Assembly: GCA_009823395.1 (NCBI GenBank)
Contig: CM020508.1
Span: 2,399,015 to 2,463,014 of the forward strand
Reading direction: 5' to 3'
DNA length: 64,000 nt
Origin: Thamnaconus septentrionalis
Taxonomy: Eukaryota > Chordata > Actinopteri > Tetraodontiformes > Monacanthidae
Made by a program: the position numbers and the translations under genes. This document shows positions 40,441-51,968 of this stretch, in pieces; positions within the stretch are counted from its first letter, which is position 1, and each line of letters starts with the position of its first letter. Below the pieces are notes generated by a model, which was not told where the DNA came from, ran no database searches, and worked only from the letters and a program-made list of their open reading frames with translations.

Positions 40441-41774
40441 CGCTGATGTGTGCACTCTGTCACGGCGTCCTGCTGGACTGTGATTGGTTAATTGCTCAGG
40501 GAGTTTTTTTTTTTTGGAGTTACACCCCATCGTTCTTCAAACCTAGTGTGTGTGTGTGTGTGTGTGTGTGTGCCTGCCCAGGTTTGTGGACATTGTTTGC
40601 CGCTTCTAAAGAGTCTCGTGTGACTCGAACGGATCGCTCGCTGCGCTGCACATCATAACTGATTCCTGAAAGCGAGCGGCCGAGTTGGATTCAGAGTCGG
40701 AGCCGCGACGAGTGGCGTTTTCACAACCCGGGAATAAATCGATAGCGGCTTCCCGATTGTCCTCCCTCTGACCCGCTCCGTATTTTCCACCGCAGGGCTC
40801 CCCGATGCCCCTCGGAGAAATATTGCACCGACTGCAGGCCGCGTGGTGTGAAAGGCCTCCTTCCTTATCGCGCTCGCAGCAAGGCTGCTTCCCCGCTGCG
40901 AGCGCCCGCCTCTGTTCTCCGCACTCGCTCTGCCCTCTAGTGGCCGCTCGACAGCAGTGCGCCGACTGCCGAGCGGGGAGAAAGAAACCCATTTCGGCAG
41001 CCGAAAGGCGGAAGAAAGTAAATGGGCCATTTTTCTACAATTTCTCGGCGAGGCAGCCTTTGATCATTGAGCACATCTCCGACTAGTGTTTTCTTATTGA
41101 AGCCCAAGCGATAATGGAGCTCCAGACTCCTGAGTTCAAAACATGAAGTTGGCGTGGAAAAAAGGGGGGTTCTTTTAAGGTCTGTCAGCCAAACTTTTTT
41201 TCTGCCCCTCCCTGGATTTTTTTTTTTTTTACTTTGAATAAAGCCTCAGAAAATGGCAGCTGCTTTTGCTTTCTACAGACTTTGAGATGTGCAGCTGCAT
41301 CCAGAAGTGAAGGAAGGACAAACTGATAATGTAACAATTTTGTTTACGCTATTTTAGCTTAAAAGCTAATCTGTCTCTTCAAATGGAATGTGCGCAAAAC
41401 ACCCATTGGATTCAGCTCAATCACGTTAGTCTGTCAAAGAGGGAATAGAAAATGCATGGAAAAAGAACAAAATATCTTTATTAGTGACTGGACAAACGTT
41501 TTGTCAGTCACATTTATTCATAGCATGGCAAATGCATTATTTCTCACTATCCGTCAGCCAGTTAATTTGTCTGCAAGGTTTCACAGTTCACATTATCCAC
41601 ACCACAATGCAGCCGCCTTGCTGTCAGGCTCGTAGTTGAGCGACTTGAATGGCGTCGTAAAAAGGCACCAGGACTCATGACCGTCCTCACACCCCATTAA
41701 AATGACTACTATGAAGTGGGCCACACAGGTGGGTTCTTAGGCGCACAAACAAAATTGTCTCATCTTAGTGTAGA

Positions 41775-42622
41775 AGCGGTGACGTGCGGTGAGGTTCATG
41801 GCTGGTGCGGCATTGACTTTATCACAATCACATTTACAAACGTATGAACCCTACAGAGTAGCTTATTCACCATTTGATTGGAAGCAGTCAATGGGTTATC
41901 TTTTAAATCTCATGTCAGCTTTCCTCACACATACAAACTGTAGCACACAAAAAACTCATTTAATAATAATAAAAAAAAACATCACTGGTTAGCTTTACTT
42001 ATAAATGAAGTCCATGAACTAGCCGTCCTTCAGTTTTAAAAGTCTTTTTGTCTGGAGATCACTGCCAAAGGAGAGAGTTGTCCTTGTCAGCCCTGTTCTG
42101 ACTGTATGTGTCGAGTCTTTTCAGTGCTGTGAATGACCGCTCTACCGATGCTGTAGTAGCCGGGACAGTTAGCACTAGCTGCAGCAACTTTGTCACTGAC
42201 TGTATTCCACAGCTGGGTCGCAAGAAGAATCCCTGGGATCACAAGCGCCCCCTACCAGGAGGCAGGAGAACTGCGTGCCTCACTTAGTGGCTATTCTCTC
42301 AGCGCAAGAAACTGGTAACACACATACAGTTGTTGACAAAAACACTGCACATTGGAAATTAGCAAAAGCGTTGAAACATTTTAATAGCGACAGAGAGACA
42401 GAAATACGGTCTCACTGCAAAGGGCGCCAGCACAGTTGAGTCATTGCGCAACCTACGTGCAATCTACCGCACGTCTCTTCTCAGTATTTGAACTGGAAAT
42501 GTGAAAATCCAGTGATTTTGAATAAAAAACAATCTCAAACTGGTGAAGTTAACTGAAAATTTTTTTCTTTCCAAGATTGCCAGGTGAGGCATGGCCTCAC
42601 CTGCCTCCCCTGACAGCACTGT
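41775..42622. mobile_element. Candidate non-autonomous DNA transposon
   Basis: The left edge GCGGTGACGTGCGGTGAGG and the right edge CCTCCCCTGACAGCACTG are imperfect inverted repeats (complement CAGTGCTGTCAGGGGAGG). The text just inside the left edge (GTTCATGGCTGGTG) and the palindromic GGTGAGGCATGGCCTCACC at about 42,583-42,602 match a repeat I recall from many fish loci. The superfamily is not assigned. Confidence 0.45.
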
Positions 42623-42639
42623 GTAGAAGAGATAAGCTC

Positions 42640-42735
42640 AGTTCTGAATAGAAGAAGCCTTTCGGATGAGAGGCGAAACGTCTTCAAGACCACAAGAACA
42701 AGTCTAGTGGCTCCAACTTACCCCTTCTACAATCA
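42640..42735 (+). repeat. Fragment of a dispersed fish repeat
   Basis: The words GAAGAAGCCTTTCGGATGAG and GCGAAACGTCTTCAAGACC followed by AACAAGTCTAGTGGCTCC recur from memory in fish genomes next to transposon ends. The parent family is not identified. It abuts the candidate DNA element to its left. Confidence 0.4.
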
Positions 42736-42739
42736 ACAC

Positions 42740-44400
42740 AATTCCTTACAGGGCCGCGAAGAGAACACCGAGACAACAGGAAACCTCCAACAGGAACATT
42801 TAGCTTCGCAGCAGGTATTGTGTAATGAAAGTTATGATCACATGACCGAAAGAGACACATCATGGCGAACACGGCAACTCAGCAGCTATTAAAAGCCGTC
42901 GCAACAACCTCCAGGAGCGTTTTCTCGCCCACAGCTACACGTGTGGTTTGCACGTCTACTGACTCTGCTTTCCGGAGCAGTGAAAACCACAAACACACCC
43001 AAGACGCTCTGGGAACATTACCAATTTAAGCTGTAGACTTTTAAGCTGTCCTTGTGTAATTTGTGTCACAGAGCCGCTCCCTGAGTTTCACTCAGCCCTC
43101 CGATTGGCCTCGTCAGCTGCCACAAAACCCAGTTTCAGCCACTTTAGTCGTATCAGTGTTTACTTTGGCCACTGGTGCTACAGGCATGCAGAGCCGTAGC
43201 CATGACGACGGTGCCAGCCGGTGTTGCCCAGCACACATGTTAATGAAAAACAAAACGTCCCAAATACAGGAGTAAAGGACGACTTACAAATAATAAAAAT
43301 ATTACACAAAATCATTTTGTTCATTGTACAACTAAATTAGTGCAGATGAAACATTTGTCCCTAACTGAGATTCAGGAGTAACTGAATGGAAAAGTTGCTC
43401 CAAGATCAAAAAAAACCCAACAAATTTATATGTGCACATATGTACTGTACATAAAATTGTTGTGTTGTGTTATCTTCTGACCCACCTCTCGAGTTTGTCA
43501 TGTGTATTCGGTCAAACATGACACATATAGTGTTTGTTTGATCCGAGATTCTTGGTTCAGAGTTTTAGGGGTTATGCAAACCACATTACATCATAGTGCA
43601 ACAGATTAATGTCATTTTTTTCACGAGAATACTTCAGTTAGTGATACAGTAATGACATTTTGTAAATACCTTCTCCATACACTAATTAAAAGAAATCCCT
43701 TGGTCTCCACTCAAAATTTCAAAATGGCCGCCAGTCAAGTGTATAGCGAACTACGTACTTGTCTTTGGTCATCTTTTGATCTTTTTTTTTTATGTTTGTT
43801 TGTTTAACATACTTGAGTAAAGTACATATGCGCAAGTATGATGTATTTCTGTTAAACAGTTCATATGGCAAATTAGCAGCCAAAATCATAAAATTACATT
43901 GTCCAAAAATGTATTTTTCATAGAAAAATGCTTTTATTTAATATGATAGTGTTCATCACCACAAATATCTTTACTATAGATTTGCAAATTCAATTTTGCA
44001 TGTCTAAGTACAATTTAGGTGGTGGTGTTGTAGTCAGTTTTCATTTAAAAGAGTGAATGTCAGCACACAACCAGGGCACACTGGTGAGTTCACTGCTGTG
44101 TAACCCAGCATGGGGTTCAGTGTCAGCTAATCTTGCCTTACTAATTCTGTACCTAGCTTTATAAACTCCAAAATGGTAGAATAGTACTAGTTGTATTGTA
44201 GTTTTGTCCCAATTGCTGTCTCATAGCCCCATTTCAATTAGCCCTTGTAAAGCAGTTAGTAGATTTGTTAGAAAGCCTGAATTGACAGGGTGTGCCAGCC
44301 AAGGGTAAGTGTGGCTATACATGGCTTTTTCAACCCGTATGGTCTACAGATCACACGGGACTTAAATGGCACTGGATGAATGATGGGGTGAGGTGTAGGG
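42740..44400. other. Unique AT-rich intergenic stretch
   Basis: No repeat family, RNA gene or coding exon recognised. Several short A/T runs only. Confidence 0.5.
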
Positions 44401-44413
44401 TGACCGAACATAG

Positions 44414-45340
44414 TTGTATCCCACACATCCAGATGCGTATTGGACTACGGTGGTAAAAGGATTGCCCCTCGACCTTTGTCAAGAACTCCTCGTGGCAAGT
44501 GCAATCACAAGCAGAAGGAAGACTGACTGGAGCAGATGTTGTCTTTGCCAGGAAGACAAGAAAAATGAAGGTCTAACTTCTCCCTCAGCCTCTGAACATC
44601 CAACAACCATCCAGATCATGATGGGTATGTAATGATTGCATCCAACGTGCCTTTCTTTGAAGAGATTGGTGAAATGCCGCTCATGTTTGACCCAGCAAGG
44701 CTGGATGAAGGCAATAGCACAGAGGCAACACTACGTCAAAACATGGCAAAATACCACAAGAGCTGTAGAGTCATGTTTAACAATGCAAAACTTGATCGTG
44801 CAAGGAAACAAAGATCTACAGTTGAAGGTAGTGAGCCACAAGAAATGAAAGCCAAGCAGCGTTGAGCAAATCATTACAATGAGGGTTGCATGTTTTGTGG
44901 AAAAAGTAGCTCCTGCATCAGATCTTCCACAAGTAATGACCATTCATCTCGATAAGAGACTGCATGAGTGTGCTCACACACTCCATGATGGTAAACTTCT
45001 GGCAAAACTAGGTGCAGGTGATGCAATTGCACAGGAGCTGAAATACCGTATTGCATTTGCACCTATTTGCACCCAAACCTTCAGCATATCAGGCAGGTTT
45101 TGTATAGGTCCAGGCAATTCTGCGTCAGCCACAAGCAGAGTCCAACTTACTGGCGCTGGGAAAAGATTGGTGAGGAATGGAAAGTCTTCTGGACAGCCAA
45201 CTCCCCCATTGCAAAGAGTTGTGAACAACTCACTAAATGTGGCAGGCAAGTCTGCCTGTTGTGGCAGATGCAAATGCTACAGGTTTGGAAGGGCATGGAC
45301 AGCTTTATGCAGCTGCAAATGTGAGGTGTAAGTAGCCTTT
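44414..45340 (+). pseudogene. Frame-broken remnant of a multicopy cysteine-rich gene family
   Basis: Three collinear coding pieces lie on this strand but in different frames. The first (from 44,414, frame 2) contains TDWSRCCLCQED. The second (44,632-44,865, frame 1) contains FDPARLDEGNSTEATLRQN and YHKSCRVMFNNAKLDRARK. The third (from about 44,879) contains HLDKRLHECAHTLHDGKLLA and AQELKYRIAFAP. After an apparent internal deletion the 3' end reads partly in frame 1 (NSPIAKSCEQLTKCG) and partly in frame 2 (GRCKCYRFGRAWTALCSCKC). From memory, similar zinc-binding-looking proteins with CxxC and CxCxC clusters occur in many copies in fish and cnidarian genomes, which suggests a transposon-borne gene. 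At least two frameshifts and a deletion make this copy dead. Function of the family is unknown to me. Confidence 0.6.
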
Positions 45341-45448
45341 GGAATGAGCGCTTCTTATCATTATATTGTCAAGTATTTGTTCTTAATCTCAGTGTCAACA
45401 TCATGACCACATACCAAAAAATTGGTCGCTGAAAGTCTGTATGGTAAA

Positions 45449-46375
45449 ATGGTATCAAACATTCATAAGTAAGTGACGTAGATTCTAAGGAATCCCGTTG
45501 AAGACGAAGCTAACGTCAAAGAGGGTGGCTAACATTTGAGTAACACTTGAATTCTGATCCTAACCGTGACTCGGACCGGAATCCTAAACCTAACTGTCAC
45601 CCGAGTCCTTGTCCTAAACCTAACCGTCACCCGAGTCCTGTTCCTAAACCTAACTGTTGACTCAGACCGGATTCCTAAATCTAACCGTCACCCGAGTCCT
45701 TGTCCTAAACCTAACTGTCACCCGAGTCCTGTTCCTAAACCTAACTGTTGACTCAGACGGGATTCCTAAATCTAACCGTCACCCGAGTCCTTGTCCTAAA
45801 CCTAACCTTCACCCGAGTCCTGTTCCTAAACCTAACTGTTGACTCAGACCGGATTCCTAAACCTAACTGTCACCTGAGTCCTTGTCCTAAACCTAACCTT
45901 CACCCGAGTCCTGTTCCTAAACCTAACTGTTGACTAAGACCGGATTCCTAAACCTAACTGTCACCCGAGTCCTTGTCCTAAACCTAACCGTCACCCGAGT
46001 CCTGTTCCTAAACCTAACTGTTGACTCAGACCGGATTCCTAAACCTAACCGTCACCCGAGTCCTGTTCCTAAACCTAACCGTTGACTCAGACCGGATTCC
46101 TAAACCTAACCGTCACCTGAGTCCTTGTCCTAAACCTAACTGTCACCCGAGTCCTGTTCCTAAACCTAACTGTTGACTCAGACCGGATTCCTAAACCTAA
46201 CCGTCACCCGAGTCCTGTTCCTAAACCTAACTGTTGATTGATAGATTTTATTTCATTCATGCTTGCAGTGGAGCCTGGGCTACTCGGACCGTGCATCTCT
46301 TCCGACGAGAGTCGGAAAGAATTTCCGTCACTTCCTTAGAATCTACGTCACTTCCTTACGAATCTTTGATACCAT
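45449..46375. mobile_element. TIR-bounded non-autonomous DNA element with a minisatellite interior
   Basis: A 44-bp sequence at 45449-45492 (starting ATGGTATCAAACATTCATAA) is repeated in inverted orientation at 46332-46375 with only three mismatches. Weaker similarity continues outward for about 20 bp, so the true ends may lie slightly outside. Nearly the whole interior is the tandem array at 45,553-46,236. No transposase is encoded. No clean target-site duplication was identified, so the superfamily is open. Confidence 0.7.
45553..46236 (+). repeat. Higher-order minisatellite, 91-bp units made of three ~30-bp subunits
   Basis: The word GTTGACT (or GTTGATT at the end) recurs at 45656, 45747, 45838, 45929, 46020, 46081, 46172 and 46233, giving spacings of 91, 91, 91, 91, 61, 91 and 61. 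Each 91-bp unit has a 31-bp subunit starting GTTGACTCAGACCGGATT and two 30-bp subunits starting GTCACCCGAGTCC; the 61-bp units lack one subunit. Every subunit ends in a CCTAAACCTAAC-like word that resembles, but is not, telomeric repeat. Because 91 is not a multiple of three, short overlapping open frames appear at the same spacing; they are not genes. Confidence 0.93.
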
Positions 46376-46379
46376 CTAG

Positions 46380-47422
46380 CCATGACTGTCTAAAATTGCC
46401 TCGCTCAGGCCTCTTACTTAAACACTTAGGACGCCACACATGCGTGGAGGGGACTCGCGGGCACGCACAATCGCACTGAGCTCAGTCATGACGCCGTGTG
46501 CGTACGTGCGGCTGGCGGTGAGTGGAGGGCGGGGCTAGCGAGCCAAGTCAGCGAACCGGAAGGGGCGTCTTTTTATTGCCGAAACACTTGAAGTACCTAT
46601 AGATCCTATCATAGTGGAGATTAGATGGTACGGCTTCTAGTGGATGTATTGACCGTCGATTTATGGAATAGTTGTTGATACGTCAATTATTGACACACTG
46701 ACCAACAAAACGTGTTGATCGTTGCTTTGTTTGGTCAAAGTCTTTTTTTTTTTTTTTCCCCCTTGTCCTGTCTGGCCATAATGACAAGCAGAAGTGTCTC
46801 TGAATGTCTATGATGGATGACAGATTTTATTCTCAGAGGTAGATCTTGAGAGTGTGAGCCACACGGGTGGTTTCAGGAGCTACCTCTTGAGTGGTTTTAT
46901 TATATCATTGGTGACATTCTGGCCATGACCGGACTGAGGGAGGGATAGGGGGGTTTGGTCAAAGTCTTAATACAGTGATTATATGGAGACATTAAAATGG
47001 GCATTTCCTACACAATGTGCCTTATTTATTTGAGAATGAAATTGTCCAAAGCGCACATATCTTTGCTTTGTTTTAATCTTTGATCACAAAATAACATTTA
47101 ACTGGTGCTCTTGATCTTTAGTCTGATGTCAGTTTTTTTTAAAATGTTTTTATCTTTATTTTTTTACCTTTAGAAATGTGTGACTTGTACCGTGAACAAG
47201 TACCATGATCTGTTCAAATCACACAATTACGCTCCACCCATCTAATGTTGTCCATTACTGAGTATGCAAACAATCCGGGTTGCTGATAGAGTCCTTACTG
47301 ACTTCACCCCCGCCGATATCAGATTCAGGCACACTTACTGCAGCACTGCCGAGACGCTACTAGCTTTTCATCTTTTTTAAAAAAAATAAAAAAATCCAGT
47401 GCATTCAACAAACTGCGTCGTG
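46380..47422. other. Region upstream of cldn18
   Basis: A GC-richer patch at about 46,480-46,570 is followed by AT-rich unique DNA. The cldn18 promoter should lie in the last few hundred bases before 47,423; no TATA box stands out at a proper distance, and an AAAAAATAAAAAAA run immediately precedes the first coding exon. Confidence 0.35.
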
Positions 47423-50306
47423 ATGGCAGCCACTCTGTGTCAGGTGATGGGCTTCTTGCTCAGTTTGATGGGCTTGGCGGGAATAATGGCAGCAACAGGG
47501 ATGGACCAGTGGGCGACGCAGGACCTGAACGAGAGCATCGTCACCTCGGTCTACTCGTATTCGGGCCTGTGGAGGTCCTGCTTCCGGCAAAGCTCCGGCT
47601 TCACAGAGTGTCGACCATATTTCACCATCCTGGGCCTGCCAGGTAATTTCTCCTCACCACCGAGTACATATCCAAACAAGACGGCATGTACTTTCCAAAG
47701 TGGGCATTATGGTCCTATTACTTCTTTGAGGTTGAGAAGCTCAGAAGTGTGTTTTCCAACTTCCTCTGTGGGATTTTGTGCAACTATACAGTGAATTTGC
47801 ACCGGAGGTTCAGGGGGGTGGGGGAGTCTAAGCCTTAAACTACTAATTTGCTGGTTGCTACATGACTAAATACACCTCTGTTGTTAATCTTGTGTATGTG
47901 AAGTGCAAAATCGTCCTTGTTATTAAAAAGAAGGCATTTTGGCTCTTACATTTTTTGTGGAATTGTGGTAAGGTCATTGCGAGAGGTCAAACAATAGCCG
48001 TTGCAAACGGCTTTCCCCAAAAAAGAGAAGTTCTTGGTCGGCCGCTGATAAGAGCTGAGGGCTGTGAAAGTTGACATTGTGATAAGAGGAAGCCAAGCCA
48101 CTTCTCAGCAGCGCTGTGTCTTATTCTTGCAAGGAAAAGAAAAACCCGGCCGCCTCAGTGACTTCCTGTCTAGGAGATTCCTGGAGTCCACGCTGGGGCA
48201 AATGCTAATGAGAGCAGCGGGCGGCGGTGGGCACGTGGACCGTGCAGGAGCAATCTTTTACACCAGTTACTGACGTTTGTACCTATTCGGGCTTGTTGAA
48301 GTGGTGTGTGGGGATGACGTACGGTGTGGCACGGTGTCGGCCTCATTCCACCAGCCAGGGACTGCCGGGTGAGAAAATCAGGCAGCGGGAGAAATAGGCG
48401 TTTTATCAGGCAGGCAGGTCTCCACATGTTGGATTAGCGGGGGAAACATTTTCCAAAGGACCTCGGCTGGTACTTTAGAATATTTTGGAGGGTTTTAGGG
48501 CAGATTTTCCCCTCCGCCACCCATCGCCCTCCACCACTTCGCCTTCATAAAAGTGCAGTCGACTGCAGAAAAAAAGAGATGGTGTCTCCCTGGAATCAAA
48601 TGGAAATGTGATGAGACATCCAAAGCTTAGCTGAGCAAGCACAAGCTCTTCCCCGGGAGTGTGACACAATGTAAAGTACATCTCCACACTCTCTACTTAG
48701 CGGCTGAATGTAGTGTCGAGCATATTGTATGTAAGGTTTTAAAGGCTTAAGGCGAGAATAGCACAGGTATGTTATCTCTGAAAGGAAGCATTCAGGCCAA
48801 TATGTTTTACTACACGCTGAGTTATTTTATTAAATCTGACATCACTGCTGCTGGAATTTCTTTTAAAAAAGCACTGCACTTTTAGTTTTTTTTTTCTATC
48901 TTCTCTAACTTCAGTTCAATAAAAGCAGGTCAAGGTATTTATTTTTTTTTTCAGAGGATTACAAGCAATTTTTTTCAAGTCCTTGAGGACTTTTGTGTCT
49001 TCAGCCATCTAGTTGTATGTTTGTATCATACAGCTTAATGCATTGATTCACATAAATGGCCCTTTTATTTGTATCAACCTTGTTAAAATAGTTTTGATCA
49101 ACTAATCTGTATTTTTTTAGAAAGAATATTTATGGATCAAGGTTGTTGAAAAGAGCAAAGTATTACTACTGGAATGACGTAAGTCTGACAACTTTTTCTT
49201 TAGTGTTTTTCCAATTAAAAAAAAAAAATCACTCATCCGTCTTGCAAGCCTCCATTAAACAACATTTTCAGTCTGTTCTAATTAAATGGATTCAATGATA
49301 AAAAAAAAAAAAGTGAATAAACAGACATGGATTGTACATGAGGGAGAAGTAACAGCTTATAGACCCTGGAGGAACGCCATAGAACAGAAGTTGCAAGTGA
49401 AAACAATAGTACCACGTTTTAGCATGGACGCACGCTGCAGTCGCTGCGGTTTGTTCATAACTGGACTGCTTTTTTCACTAACTCCTGAACGCCCTGCTCG
49501 GACTTTCAGCCCTGCTCCAGGCCGTCCGGGCCTTGATGATTGTCGGCATTGTCTTCGGAGCCACCGGCTGCCTGGTGGCCTTGTTCGCCCTCAAGTGCCT
49601 GAAAATGGGTAACGTGGAGGACAAGTTGAAGGCCTCGCTGACGTTGACCGCCGGGATCATCTCCCTGCTCTCAGGTTCCTCTCTCTTCTTCGAAAACTCT
49701 TCTTAAAATGACCAGCGCAACATTCATTGTTTCCCTCTCCTGACAATCAGGTGGGTGTGGCATCGCTGGAGTGTCCGCCTTTGCCAACCTGATCGTACAG
49801 AGTTTTCGCTTTGTGACGTACACGGATGAAGGCTTTGGCGTGGTGGGAGGACTGGCCGTCGCAGGGCTGATGGGAGCTCAGACTCCGAGGTGATGTCACA
49901 CCAGAGCCACCTCCACATTTAGCTCCGGCCGTCTGACTTTTTGTTTGGCTCTCTGGATTCTCCGCAGGTACACGTTTGGCCCCGCCCTTTTTGTGGGATG
50001 GATCGGCGGAGCCATTCTGGTCGTCGGGGGTGTCACGATGTGCTTGGCGTGCCGTGTAATGGCACCGGAACCAAAGCAACGGTAGGCTTGCAAAAGTCTG
50101 ACTGTGAAGACGTTTGCATTTTCCTGTAAAGATAAACAGGTCCATGTTGTCTTTACCTGGTGAAGCTCATAACTGGGAGGAGCTTTCAAAGTGTCCACTT
50201 CCTGTTTCACCTCAGGTATGACGGAGTGGCCTACACCACCACCTCGCGCTCTGCCTACCAGGCACGAGCAGGCGAAAACTCCAGCCACAAGATGAACTAC
50301 GTGTAG
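47423..50306 (+). CDS. cldn18: Claudin-18, five exons, 242 aa
   Basis: Four-pass tight-junction protein that seals or tunes the paracellular pathway in epithelia. Coding exons: 47423-47642, 49510-49674, 49751-49889, 49968-50081 and 50216-50306, all with GT-AG borders, joining in phases 1, 1, 2, 2 to exactly 243 codons including TAG. The ATG at 47423 has G at -3 and +4. Seen in the protein: TM1 about residues 8-26; first extracellular loop with W30, the GLW motif at 48-50 and the C53/C63 pair; TM2 about 79-101; TM3 about 117-144; TM4 about 178-200; a cytoplasmic tail ending in Tyr-Val, the usual claudin PDZ ligand. The stretch SSGFTECRPYFTILGLPA (57-74) is characteristic of claudin-18 and unlike claudin-10. 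At 242 aa it is shorter than the mammalian protein (about 261 aa), mostly in the tail. Intron 1 is 1,867 bp; the others are 76, 78 and 134 bp. Only one first exon was found, whereas mammals use two. hs2st1 follows 1.7 kb downstream on the same strand. Family certain; orthology to CLDN18 very likely. Confidence 0.93.
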
Positions 50307-50910
50307 ATTTAGCTCGTACAATGCTTCTCCATTTCATGTAAAAAATCCAGGCATTGCGACAGATAGTTTTGATTTGTTCTGAATAGTTTTTTTTTCCTTC
50401 CTGTGCTTCCCAAAGCTAAAATCAGCAGAGAAAGAACGAAAGACAAATACAGCGGTAGCTTGAGTAGATTTTAGGTTTCCTTCAGCTTTTTTTTCTAACA
50501 AACATTTAGCTAAAAAAACAAACAAAACAACAACAGATAAATATTAACCAGATAAATAACTACAATTTTAAATTGAAACTTTTAAAATACAAAATAGTAA
50601 AACAAATAAAACAAACAAAGAAAAAACAGCAATATTTAATTCAACTGATAATAATTAAATAAATCCCACTTGGCATTCTGTTAGTAAGCTGATTAAAGGC
50701 GTCCCTGTTGTGCTGTTATGTTTCAGGGACGCTGGGGACAAACAACGTAAACAACAATATTCATTGTTGTGTGTTATTGTTTATCCCATTAGTCTTATCT
50801 GTGGTAAAATGCAGAGGTCATCAGTGTATCTGCAGAAACTACCTGCTATCTCCAGCCCTCCGGCTCTGCAAGATAAATAACAATTGTTGGTAATTAAATA
50901 AAGTCAAGGG
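50307..50910 (+). other. Probable cldn18 3' UTR
   Basis: A/T-rich sequence after the claudin stop, with an AATAAA near 50,605 and a clear one at 50897-50902 followed by GT-containing sequence. No coding potential. Between about 50,910 and 51,600 I see only unique AT-rich intergenic DNA leading to the hs2st1 promoter. Confidence 0.4.
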
Positions 50911-51599
50911 CTCTGCCGAAAGGTTGCACCTTGGGGAATCTGAAATGTGTCTTTGTGGGATTTACTGTCATGTTCCTTGTTGGGTTGCAGCCATCTGTAA
51001 ATGCAATGAAAGCAATCGACAAGTTATTGATATTAGAACGAATGTGTTTTCAAATACGAGAACGTCACTATGCAAAGAAATGTATTGGACCATTTAAATG
51101 ATGTGTACACACATGACTCACAAACAAACCAGCGCTAAATGTGGACTAATTATGAAAGGTACTTTGCTGTTGATGAAGTCCTTTGGCCTCTTGCTCTTAC
51201 TGTAGTTTATTCAGAATCAAAATGAAACTGCATGAATAGTTGCTGACGTTTTACTTTGTGGAAGTAACTCCATCCTTTGGACTCTGGCTCCATCTAGTGG
51301 ATTACTGATGAAATTACATCAAAAGGAGACGCTTGAGATTTTCTTTGCATTTTAAAAGCATTTGAATAATGTCATTAACATTAAAACAATTAAGTAAAAA
51401 TTCTCATGTTGTAGACTGAGTAAACTCCGATAGAATTTAGCTGAGGTATCGTAGATGGTTTTCAAAAACCATGGAAGTAAACGGTCCATGTCGTCGAAAT
51501 CAATGTGTCCCTGTTCCTCTGTTGCACATCCAGTCCTCCAGATGGCGACAATAAATACCGGGGTTACCAGTTGCCAATCAAAACAAGAAGAAGAAGAAA

Positions 51600-51968
51600 C
51601 GGAACGAAGACGAAGAAGACGCTGCATTCCTCTGAGCTGCCGCTGCAAGTCGGAATTTGAAAACAACCTTAGATAACTGTTCAGTTGAGCTCCAGCTGGC
51701 TGTCAGTCGAGTTTTTCCACGAGTTTCGGTCGCCGCCACATTTCAAGGAGTTATTATGAGCCGTGCGGAGAGACGACGTCCGGAGTAGCTAAGAGTAGAA
51801 GCTCTGCCGTCGGCGTGAGTTGTTGTGCTTCGTCTCGGCGCTGTGAAAGCAGTTAGCGGAGAGGCTATACTAGCTAATGTCTGCTAACTGTTTGGCTAAC
51901 CGAGTGTCACGTCACAGCGCCGTGCTTGGTAGCCGCTGCCTCCGCGGAATGATTCAGCCGCTCGTTTG
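51600..51968 (+). promoter_or_regulatory. Putative hs2st1 promoter and 5' UTR
   Basis: The stretch before the hs2st1 ATG is moderately GC-rich with several CpGs, lacks an obvious TATA box close to the start, and opens with a GAA/CGAAGA purine-rich patch at about 51,587-51,623. This is position-based inference: a housekeeping-type vertebrate promoter would be expected here. The exact transcription start cannot be read from sequence. An upstream non-coding exon is not excluded. Confidence 0.4.

Larger units (their letters stand above)
28650..41100. other. Gene-free; densest candidate conserved non-coding blocks
   Basis: Unique homeodomain-word-rich stretches occur at about 29,250-29,550, 31,575-31,820, 32,490-32,640, 33,610-33,960, 34,640-34,915, 37,540-38,230, 39,000-39,480 and 40,140-41,100. 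Microsatellites and the two diverged TTAA MITEs separate them. The stretch 29,640-30,000 is AT-rich with repeated TTACATTTTG-like words. 35,700-36,540 is unremarkable unique sequence. No coding exon recognised. Confidence 0.38.

Noticed and set aside
45566..45933. Three similar 61-codon frames spaced 91 bp apart
   Set aside because: They result from the 91-bp minisatellite unit and not from a repeat protein.
45553..46236. Interstitial telomeric repeat
   Set aside because: CCTAAACCTAAC occurs only once per ~30-bp subunit and is not a run of CCCTAA; the array is a minisatellite.
45553..46236. CRISPR-like array
   Set aside because: Units are contiguous and near-identical with no unique spacers, in a vertebrate genome.
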